Source: JAWLGW01 sp964569055
GTDB lineage: Bacteria; Planctomycetota; J058
Direction of reading: 5' to 3'
Assembly (NCBI GenBank): GCA_964569055.1
Contig: CAZMSZ010000012.1
Location: 1 to 42,814, forward strand
Length of the DNA: 42,814 nt
A program made the position numbers and the translations under genes. The notes beneath the pieces were generated by a model, which made no database searches, was not told the origin of the DNA, and worked only from the letters and a program-made list of their open reading frames with translations. Of this stretch, positions 6,615 through 12,898 are shown piece by piece. The stretch's first letter is position 1. Each line of letters begins with the position of its first letter.

Positions 6615-8891
6615 CTACGCGACCGCGAGGCGGCCCTGGAGCTCCCGCACCTCGTCGAGGCGGCGGCGGTGGACGGGGCGGCCCTCCTCGCTCACCAGCT
6701 CGGTGAAGCGGCGGTGCGCCTCGCGCAGGTCGGCGTCGGCCTCGCGGGCGTGGTCGCCGCCGGCGTCGATCAGGCAGCGGGCGCGGCGCAACAGCGCCTC
6801 GGGCAGACGCAGGATCGCCTCGTAGGCGCCGTCGCCCTGCTCGTCGAGCATGCGGCGGCACAGCTCGACGGTCCGCGAGAACTCGTCCACGGCGAGGAGG
6901 GGGTGGCCCACGTGGCGCAGCGCCTCGCCCCGCTCCATGTGGAGCGAGCTGCGGATCGAGGGGGCGCGCGGCTCGTCGGGCTCCTCCTCGTCGTCGAGCT
7001 CGTCCGCCTCCTCCTCCTCGCCCGCCTCGAGCTCGTCGAGCAGCGCGCCCGCGCGCCCGATCTCGTCGAGGGCCTCGCGCGGCTTCCCCAGGCCCGAGAG
7101 GGTGGAGGCGAGGTTGACCCGCGCCAGGGCGACGTCGAACGGGTCGAGCGGCTCGCTCCGCTCGAACGCCTCGAGCGAGCGCTGCAGCACCGGGAGCGCC
7201 TCGCTGTAGCGGCCGACCTCGTTGAGGACCACGCCCTTGGCGCCGAGCAAGGTGCCGATCGCGGAGGGGGGCGGCTCCTCGGTCATGCCGCGCAGCTGGA
7301 TCGCCTGGTCGTAGCAGCGGAGCGCCTCGTCGATCTCGTCGAGGTGGTCCACGAGGATCTCGGCGCGGAGCAGGTAGAGCTCGATCACCGCGTCGAGCAG
7401 GTCGCCCGCCTGCTCGTCGCGCTGGCGGAGCGCGACGCCGAGCAGCACGGCGATGTCGCGCTTGAGCCCCGCGGCGGCCGCCTCGGAGTCGCCGAGGTTG
7501 ACGCAGGCGACCGCGCGGAACGAGAGCACCTCGGCCAGGCTGCGCAGCGCCTCGGGCGCGGTGCGCCGGCCCACCATCCGGCGCGCCTCGTCGATGTGCT
7601 GCCGGGCGGGCAGCCACAGCTCCTCGGCGGCGAGGGCGTGGGCGTACGCGTTGAGCGCCAGGGGGAGCACGTCCTGGACGAAGCCGTGGTCCTCGGGCCA
7701 GCGGCGCAGCTCGGCGAGCGCCCAGCGCTGCAGGCGGCGCGCCTCGCGCGGGCGGCCCAGCGCCAGCAGGCCGTCGCCGAGCTGCAGGTAGGAGCGCACC
7801 AGCTCGACCTTGTCGCGGCTGGCGGGCGAGTCGCGCGCGATCGCCTCGAGCAGGTGCAGCCGCTGCATGAGGAGGTCATGGGCCTCCTCGGGGTCGCGCA
7901 GGGTGGAGGCGAGCAGCTCCTGCGCCCGGGCGAGCATGCGCAGGCCGCGCCGCGGGAGGGCCTGCTCCTCGTCCTCGAGCATGCGCGCCGCCCGGGCGGC
8001 GAGGCCGGCTCGCTCCTCGGCCTGATCGACCCGGCGGGCCTGCAGCAGGAGGGCCTCGGCCAGGCGCAGGCGGGCCGCGAGGTCGCGCGGGTCGGCGCCG
8101 CTCAGGAGCTCGATCAGGGCCACGCCCGCTCGGCGAGCGGCGTCGGGCTCGCCGGCCAGGTCATAGGTCGTGGCCCGCTGCGCGATCGCCCAGGGCGGCC
8201 CCTCGGGGGCGGCCTCGCTCAGGAGCCGCAGCGCCTCGGCGAACCGCCCTGCGTTGGCGAGCAGCTCCGCCCGCGTGGCGACGAGCAGCTCGCGCTCGGC
8301 GAGCGGGACGGGGCGCTCGGTCACGCGGCGCTCCGCGCGGGCGAGCTCCTCGAGCCCCTGCTCGATCGAGTCGTGGGCGGCGGCGATCGCCTGCTCGCGA
8401 TGGGCGCGCAGCTCGAGCAGCCAGCCGCGCGGCTCCTCGAGGGCGCTGGCCAGCTCGCGGGCGCGCCGCAGCGCCTCGCCGGCGCTGGGCTGGCCCGAGA
8501 GGAGCAGCAGCCGGCCGAGGTGGATCCACAGCTCGACCTCGAGCTCGGCCAGCTCGCCGCTGGGCGCGGGACCCTTGCGCAGCTCGTCGAGCGCTGGGTC
8601 GAGCTCGGCGAAGGCCGCCTCGTACGCCTCGCCGTCCTGCTGGTGGAACCGGATCCGCCACAGCCGCGTCCGCACGCGCGCCAGCCGCGCGGGCTCCCCC
8701 GGGAGCTCGGCCAGCGTCGCGAGCAGCTCCTCGAGCTGGCGCCAGGCCTCCGCCTCCTCGCCGTCCTCGAGCAACAGGTCGCTCAGCTCGAGCCAGGGCC
8801 CGGCCAGCTCGGCGCCGGCGCGGCGCAGCCGCGTCAGCTCCCGCTCGAGGATGCGCCGCCGGCGGGCGCGCGACCTATGGGGGGCAGCCAA
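6615..8891 (-). CDS. Large TPR-repeat protein, 758 aa
   Basis: This is an Ala/Leu/Arg/Glu-rich, almost entirely helical protein made of degenerate tetratricopeptide repeats. Recognisable units include VVLNEVGRYSEALPVLQRSL and DVALARVNLASTLSGLGKPR near residues 550-605. A short acidic stretch (about 620-640, EEEEADELDDEEEPDEP) interrupts the repeats. No signal peptide, membrane helix or catalytic domain is visible, so it is probably a cytoplasmic scaffold or adaptor. The reading frame begins at a TTG at 8891, only 15 bases after the stop of the pyroglutamyl-peptidase gene. No Shine-Dalgarno is visible, so the exact start is uncertain. The two genes probably share a transcript. Its partner is unknown. 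Confidence 0.8.
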   Translation of the reverse strand: MAAPHRSRARRRRILERELTRLRRAGAELAGPWLELSDLLLEDGEEAEAWRQLEELLATLAELPGEPARLARVRTRLWRIRFHQQDGEAYEAAFAELDPALDELRKGPAPSGELAELEVELWIHLGRLLLLSGQPSAGEALRRARELASALEEPRGWLLELRAHREQAIAAAHDSIEQGLEELARAERRVTERPVPLAERELLVATRAELLANAGRFAEALRLLSEAAPEGPPWAIAQRATTYDLAGEPDAARRAGVALIELLSGADPRDLAARLRLAEALLLQARRVDQAEERAGLAARAARMLEDEEQALPRRGLRMLARAQELLASTLRDPEEAHDLLMQRLHLLEAIARDSPASRDKVELVRSYLQLGDGLLALGRPREARRLQRWALAELRRWPEDHGFVQDVLPLALNAYAHALAAEELWLPARQHIDEARRMVGRRTAPEALRSLAEVLSFRAVACVNLGDSEAAAAGLKRDIAVLLGVALRQRDEQAGDLLDAVIELYLLRAEILVDHLDEIDEALRCYDQAIQLRGMTEEPPPSAIGTLLGAKGVVLNEVGRYSEALPVLQRSLEAFERSEPLDPFDVALARVNLASTLSGLGKPREALDEIGRAGALLDELEAGEEEEADELDDEEEPDEPRAPSIRSSLHMERGEALRHVGHPLLAVDEFSRTVELCRRMLDEQGDGAYEAILRLPEALLRRARCLIDAGGDHAREADADLREAHRRFTELVSEEGRPVHRRRLDEVRELQGRLAVA

Positions 8892-8906
8892 CGAGCGCGG
8901 GCCGGC

Positions 8907-9491
8907 TCAGGCCGTCGCTTCGACGCGCTGGGCCGCCAGGCGGTCTGCGGTCACTCGCGCGGCCACGGCCAGGGCCCGCGCCACCTCGTCGAGCGGCGCG
9001 GCGGCCGGGACGTGGAGGAAGCCGGCGGGCACGCCGCGGCGGGTCACCCAGTAGAAGACGGCGTTGCACAGGTAGCGCCCGGCGTCCTCGCACAGCTGGG
9101 CGTCGAAGCCCTCGGCCTCGAGGCTGCCCTTGATCGCCGCCACCGGCAGGGTGGCGAACGCCATGGGCGGCGCGGCCGGCTCGACCGGCTCGCCCCGGAC
9201 CGTCACCCCGTCGGCGTCGGGGATCGCGTAGTCGCGCTCGTTCTTGGCGGCGACCTCGACGCGGTAGCCCTCGCCGTCGTGGATCCCGCACGCGATCACC
9301 GCGGCGGGCCGCTCGGCCTCGAACGCGTCCTCGAGCGCCGCCACCGCGCGCTCGAACTGCACGGGCAGCACCCGGCTCGCGACCGCGAACGGTCCGACGA
9401 GCTGCCCCTCGAGGCGACGTACCGCCGCGTCGGTCACGTTCTCCGCATGGGAGCCGAACGGCCCAAAGCCGGTGAGGAGGATCTTCTCCAC
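8907..9491 (-). CDS. pcp: Pyroglutamyl-peptidase I (C15 cysteine peptidase)
   Basis: This 194-aa protein removes N-terminal pyroglutamate from peptides in the cytoplasm. It starts MEKILLTGFGPFG, the family signature. The catalytic triad appears intact: Glu79 in VEVAAKNERDYAIPD, Cys142 in AGRYLCNAVFYW and His160 in GFLHVP. The length is close to the usual 200-215 residues. The start is GTG at 9491 behind an AAGGGG-like Shine-Dalgarno. A -10-like TATGAT lies 38 bases upstream. It probably heads a transcript with the downstream TPR gene. The family assignment is confident; peptide scavenging in this organism is inferred from the family. Confidence 0.9.
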   Translation of the reverse strand: MEKILLTGFGPFGSHAENVTDAAVRRLEGQLVGPFAVASRVLPVQFERAVAALEDAFEAERPAAVIACGIHDGEGYRVEVAAKNERDYAIPDADGVTVRGEPVEPAAPPMAFATLPVAAIKGSLEAEGFDAQLCEDAGRYLCNAVFYWVTRRGVPAGFLHVPAAAPLDEVARALAVAARVTADRLAAQRVEATA

Positions 9492-9529
9492 GGAATGCCC
9501 CTTTCGCGCGCGCCGTCGGGGAGGACGGC

Positions 9530-9535
9530 ATCATA
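9530..9535 (-). promoter_or_regulatory. Probable -10 element of pcp
   Basis: The minus strand reads TATGAT, five of six consensus bases, 38 bases before the pcp start. The -35 region is not recognisable. Confidence 0.45.
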
Positions 9536-9645
9536 GCCCAGCCGCGGGACCGGTGCGAGTCGGTCCCCCCGGTCGGGGGGGAGAGGAGATGACGCACGGC
9601 GTCGTGCGCCGCTCGCGCCGATCCGCGTCGTGCGCCGTACGTGGC

Positions 9646-9678
9646 GACGACGGGGAGGGTCGCCTCCGCCCCGTCGTC
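9646..9678 (-). terminator. Hairpin downstream of rpsI
   Basis: GACGACGGGG (9646-9655) pairs perfectly with CCCCGTCGTC (9669-9678), with a few more possible inner pairs. It begins 22 bases after the rpsI stop. There is no U-tract. It is the likely end of the rplM-rpsI transcript. Confidence 0.5.
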
Positions 9679-9700
9679 TGCGGCCCAGGAGCGCGGACGC

Positions 9701-10111
9701 TTAGCGCTTCGAGAACTGGAAGGACGCGCGGGCGCCCTTCTGGCCGGGCTTCTTGCGCTCGACCTGACGGGAGTCGCGGGTGAGGTAGCCGCCCTCCTTG
9801 AGCATCGGGAAGAACGACTCCTCGGCCTTGGCGAGGGCGCGCGAGATCCCGTGGCGCGCGGCGCCCGCCTGGCCGGCCACCCCGCCGCCGCGGAGGGTCA
9901 GCACCACGTCGTACTTCTTGAGGGCGCCGGTGAGGTGGAGCGGCGAGAGCACGTGGATCTGGTCCTGCTCGCGCTGGAAGTACTCCTCGAACGGGCGCTT
10001 GTTGACCAGGATCTGGCCGCTGCCGTTGGGCTTGAGCCGGACGCGGGCCACGGCCGTCTTGCGGCGGCCGACGGTGAGGATGACGGAGGGCGGGGCGGCG
10101 GTGTCGCTCAC
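9701..10111 (-). CDS. rpsI: 30S ribosomal protein S9
   Basis: This 136-aa protein shows the S9 hallmarks: VGRRKTAVARVRLKPNGSG near the N-terminus, GGGVAGQAGAARHGISRAL in the middle and the conserved C-terminal Ser-Lys-Arg. The basic tail reaches the P-site of the small subunit. It starts at GTG 10111 and lies 20 bases after rplM, the standard rplM-rpsI order, under the promoter at 10633-10661. A short Ala/Pro-containing N-terminal extension is ordinary for the family. Confidence 0.98.
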   Translation of the reverse strand: MSDTAAPPSVILTVGRRKTAVARVRLKPNGSGQILVNKRPFEEYFQREQDQIHVLSPLHLTGALKKYDVVLTLRGGGVAGQAGAARHGISRALAKAEESFFPMLKEGGYLTRDSRQVERKKPGQKGARASFQFSKR

Positions 10112-10131
10112 GGTGGTTCCTTCGAGGGCGG

Positions 10132-10572
10132 TCAGATCTTGCTCAGATCTAGGGGGGCCGGCTGCTGCGCGGCGTGCGGGTGCTCGCTGCCCCCGTAGGC
10201 CTTGAGCTTGCTGAGCATCTTCCGCCCGAGCTTGGTCTTGGGCAGCATGCGCTGGACGGCCAGGCTGAGGGTGCGGCCGGGGTGCCGCTCCTGCATGGCC
10301 ACGAAGGGGACCTTCTTGTAGCCCCCGCGCCAGCCGGTGTAGTACGGATAGCTCTTCGCGTCGCGCTTGCGACCGGTGAGCTTGACCTTGTCGGCGTTGA
10401 TCACGACGACGAAGTCACCCATGTCGATGTGCGGCGTGTACTCGGGCTTGTGCTTGCCCTGGAGCACCTTGGACAGCTTCGCCGCCATCCGGCCGAGGGT
10501 CTGATCGGTGGCGTCGACGACGTACCACTTGCAGGTCGCGCGGTCGGAGGCCTTCGCCAGATAGGTCTTCAT
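10132..10572 (-). CDS. rplM: 50S ribosomal protein L13
   Basis: This 146-aa protein matches L13 along its length: MKTYLAKASD, WYVVDATDQTLGRMAAKLSK, YTPHIDMGDFVVVINADKV, LTGRKRDAKSYPYYTGWRGG and AVQRMLPKTKLGRKMLSKLK. It is an early-assembly protein of the large subunit. The ATG at 10572 follows a leader of about 54 bases from the strong promoter at 10633-10661. The last 12 residues (HAAQQPAPLDLSKI) form a slightly longer, non-conserved tail. It is cotranscribed with rpsI. Confidence 0.98.
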   Translation of the reverse strand: MKTYLAKASDRATCKWYVVDATDQTLGRMAAKLSKVLQGKHKPEYTPHIDMGDFVVVINADKVKLTGRKRDAKSYPYYTGWRGGYKKVPFVAMQERHPGRTLSLAVQRMLPKTKLGRKMLSKLKAYGGSEHPHAAQQPAPLDLSKI

Positions 10573-10632
10573 CGCTTCGCTCGTGACGTGAGGGCTCGTG
10601 CCCAGCGCGGGGCAGGCCCGGGAAAGCGCAAG

Positions 10633-10661
10633 AATGTAAGGACGACCTCGGCGGCCGTCAA
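10633..10661 (-). promoter_or_regulatory. Sigma70-type promoter of rplM-rpsI
   Basis: On the minus strand TTGACG (10656-10661) and TACATT (10633-10638) are separated by exactly 17 bases. Both are close to consensus and properly oriented 61 bases ahead of rplM. It is one of the two best promoters in the window. Confidence 0.75.
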
Positions 10662-10687
10662 GGCTGAACTCGCGGGGCGCCGTGCGA

Positions 10688-10715
10688 CGGGCCCATCGCC
10701 GCAGCGATGGGCCCG
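10688..10715 (-). terminator. Perfect 12-bp hairpin after the ExeA-like gene
   Basis: CGGGCCCATCGC (10688-10699) and GCGATGGGCCCG (10704-10715) are exact reverse complements around a CGCA loop. The stem starts 16 bases past the stop at 10732. It separates the ExeA-like gene from the rplM promoter. There is no U-tract. Confidence 0.65.
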
Positions 10716-10731
10716 CGCGGGCGTGGTCGGG

Positions 10732-12420
10732 CTACAGCCCGGCCGCGAAGTCGTCCTCCGCACCCGCCGAACGCACGGCCTCGGGCCGCCGCTCGGGCGT
10801 CGCCGCGGGCGCGGCGGCCGCGCCGCCGCCGCCGAGGAGCCCCTCGGCGAAGCTCTCGTCCACCGGCTCGGGCCGCGGCGCGCGCTCGCTCCGCTCGGGG
10901 CGGGCAGCCCGCTCGGTCCGCTCGGCGCGCGGCGCCCGCTCGGGACGGCTCGGGCGCTCCTCGACCTCGGCCTCCTCCTCGTCGGCCTCGGCCTCGGCGT
11001 CGGCCTCGGCCTCGTCGCCCTCGTCGCTCAGCGGCTCCTCGTGCTCGCCCGAGGCGTCGTCACGGCGCCCGCGACCGCCGCGGCGGCGGCGGCGGCGACG
11101 GCGACCCTTCTTGGGCTCGCCGTCCTCGCCCTCCTCCTCGGCGCGGGCCGCGGGCCGCTCCTCCTCCGCCTCCTCGTCGTCGAGGTTGGAGTCGAAGTAG
11201 TGGAGCGGGTCGCCCCGCTCGGCGCGGCCGCTCTTGCCACGGCGGCGCCGGCCGCTGGTCGGGACGACCTTGAGCGAGCCCTGGATGATCTCCGTCATGC
11301 TCTCGATGTCGCGGTACTCGTCCGCGTTGAAGCCGTAGCCCTCCTCGTCGTCCTCGGCGGCCTCCGGCTCCCCGGCCTCGGGCTCCTCGTCGTCCTCGCG
11401 CCCGCGATCGCGGCCGCGGCCGCGCCGGCGGCGACGACGCTTGCGGCGCCCGCCCTCCTCGTCCTCGTCGTCCTCCTCGCGGTCGCGGTCACGGTCGCGG
11501 TCGCGGTCGCGATCGCGGTCGCGGTCACGTCCGCGCTCCCGGTCGCGGTCCCGCCCACGGCCGCGCTCGCGGTCGCGCTCGCCGCGCTCGCTCGGGCCCG
11601 AGCCGATCCGGCGCAGGTCCTCCATCTCGCGGCAGGCGTCGTCGATCAGCTCGGCCGTGATGTGGTCGCGCTTCTCGATCATGCCCATCAGCAGGGCGAG
11701 GTCGCAGATCCGGTTGAGCAGCCGGGGGTAGCCGGCCGAGGCCGCGGCGGCCTTCGCGATCGCCGCGTCGTCGAACAGGTGGTCGGGCGCGCCGGCCGCG
11801 CGCAGGCGGAACAGCACGTAGGCCTTGGCCTCCTCGCCCTCGAGCGGGAGCAGCTCGTAGCCGACCTCGAGGCGCTGCACCAGGCTCGGGCGGCGCTTGA
11901 GGCTGCCGCGCACGCGCGGGTGGCCCGAGAGCACGACGGTGAGCAGCGGCTGCCCCTCCTCGCCGACGAGGTCGAGCAGCGTGCGCAGCTCGTCGAGGCA
12001 GCGCCCGTCGCCGAGGCACTCGGCGTTGTCGATGAACAGCACCGGGTGCTTGTCCTTCTCGGTGCGCTTGGCGAGCAGCTCGAGCAGCTGCCCGAGCGCC
12101 TCGGCGCGCTGCGCGGCGACGTTGCGCACGCCGAACGCGATCGCGATCGAGCGCAGCAGCTCCTCGCCGGGCAGCCCGGCGGCCGACAGGCGCGCGGTCG
12201 GGTAGCCGCGCTTCTCGAGCTGCGCGGCCGCCGCGCGGCACACGAAGCTCTTGCCGACGCCGCTCTCGCCGATCAGCAGGGCGAGGGGCTTCTTCTGCTC
12301 CGCGGCGTAGAGGAGGCGGACCTGCGCCTCGCGATGATGCTTGCTGTCCTCGAAGAAGAACGCCACGTTCTGGTCGTTCTCGAACGGCTTGCGGTCCAGG
12401 TTCCAGTGGGACTCGTACAT
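10732..12420 (-). CDS. ExeA/GspA-like AAA ATPase with long charged disordered tail
   Basis: The protein is 562 aa. Residues 1-270 form an ExeA-type AAA domain: N-terminal MYESHWNLDRKPFENDQN, Walker A GESGVGKS (51-58), Walker B VLFIDNAE (about 126-133) and a YPRLLNRICDLALL helix. ExeA-type ATPases couple ATP hydrolysis to secretin assembly or act as MuB/TniB-like switches. From about 275 the rest is low complexity: an Arg-Asp dipeptide run, RKRRRRRRGRGR and GRRRRRRRRGGRGRR basic blocks, acidic Glu/Asp/Ala blocks and RPERAPRAERTER repeats. No peptidoglycan-binding domain or membrane helix is seen. The ATG at 12420 is chosen because homology begins there. The tail looks suited to RNA or polyanion binding or condensate formation (inference). 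Confidence 0.85.
   Translation of the reverse strand: MYESHWNLDRKPFENDQNVAFFFEDSKHHREAQVRLLYAAEQKKPLALLIGESGVGKSFVCRAAAAQLEKRGYPTARLSAAGLPGEELLRSIAIAFGVRNVAAQRAEALGQLLELLAKRTEKDKHPVLFIDNAECLGDGRCLDELRTLLDLVGEEGQPLLTVVLSGHPRVRGSLKRRPSLVQRLEVGYELLPLEGEEAKAYVLFRLRAAGAPDHLFDDAAIAKAAAASAGYPRLLNRICDLALLMGMIEKRDHITAELIDDACREMEDLRRIGSGPSERGERDRERGRGRDRDRERGRDRDRDRDRDRDRDRDREEDDEDEEGGRRKRRRRRRGRGRDRGREDDEEPEAGEPEAAEDDEEGYGFNADEYRDIESMTEIIQGSLKVVPTSGRRRRGKSGRAERGDPLHYFDSNLDDEEAEEERPAARAEEEGEDGEPKKGRRRRRRRRGGRGRRDDASGEHEEPLSDEGDEAEADAEAEADEEEAEVEERPSRPERAPRAERTERAARPERSERAPRPEPVDESFAEGLLGGGGAAAAPAATPERRPEAVRSAGAEDDFAAGL
11478..11580. repeat. Hexanucleotide CGGTCG-type repeat inside the ExeA-like gene
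   Basis: On the plus strand the sequence runs as repeated CGGTCG/CGGTCA/CGATCG units. Read on the coding strand it is CGxGAC, giving the Arg-Asp run of the protein. It is coding microsatellite DNA that could change length in multiples of two residues without frameshift. Confidence 0.75.
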
Positions 12421-12663
12421 GGTTGGGCTCCGGAGCGGCACCACCGCCCGACCTCCAGCCCGAACCCCGCCACGGACGCCCGATGCGGGCGCTGACGGCG
12501 AGGGTCGGGTCCCGGGCGGACGCGCGCCTGCGCGCTCGCCTCGAAACAGGAGTCCAGGGGGAGCCACGGCCCTCGGGGCTGCCCGGCGATGCTCGCCGGG
12601 GCGCCGCGCGACGGCTGTGCGTCGGTGCTGAAGTACCGATGAAGGTGAGTGAAACCGATCTCG

Positions 12664-12702
12664 ATGATGGCCGTGTCCAATGCGCCCTCAATGATGGCCG
12701 TG
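12664..12702. repeat. Two direct copies of ATGATGGCCGTG
   Basis: Exact 12-base copies at 12664-12675 and 12691-12702 are 27 bases apart start to start, about 245 bases ahead of the ExeA-like start. The spacing of about 2.5 helical turns does not suggest same-face binding. It may be a regulator site or chance. Confidence 0.35.
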
Positions 12703-12797
12703 CAGGGCTTCGGCGCTTGCGGTGGCGCGCCGCGGGCCCCGAGGCGGGGTGCGCGGTCGAGAGGGCTGCAGGAGGCTGCCTCGCCTCCGCCCCGGCC

Positions 12798-12816
12798 TCT
12801 CGCCCGTGCGGCGAGA
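12798..12816 (-). terminator. Hairpin downstream of the GT-C/TPR gene
   Basis: TCTCGCC (12798-12804) pairs exactly with GGCGAGA (12810-12816) around a five-base loop, 82 bases past the stop codon at 12899. It is short and has no U-tract, so this is tentative. Confidence 0.35.
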
Positions 12817-12898
12817 ACGGTCGCAAGCGCTCGAAGTGTACGGGCGCCTGGTGGCTCCGTCAATTGGGATCTCGCCCGCCCGTCGCTGGCGCGCTGCG

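Larger units (their letters stand above)
12421..12898. other. 478-bp intergenic region with hairpin and direct repeat
   Basis: No supportable gene lies here. It lies upstream of the ExeA-like gene and downstream of the GT-C/TPR gene, both on the minus strand. It contains a perfect 8-bp hairpin with 3-base loop at 12582-12600 (CCCGGCGA/TCGCCGGG). ATGATGGCCGTG occurs twice, at 12664-12675 and 12691-12702, and a hairpin lies at 12798-12816. A promoter for the ExeA-like gene must lie here, but none is clear. Confidence 0.6.

Noticed and set aside
6669..9536. Plus-strand open frame over the TPR and pcp genes
   Set aside because: It runs antisense to a catalytically intact pcp and a TPR protein. 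No domain is recognisable.
12640..12898. Possible small gene on the plus strand in the intergenic region
   Set aside because: No Shine-Dalgarno-linked frame with plausible composition is found. The open frames run into antisense of the GT-C/TPR gene.
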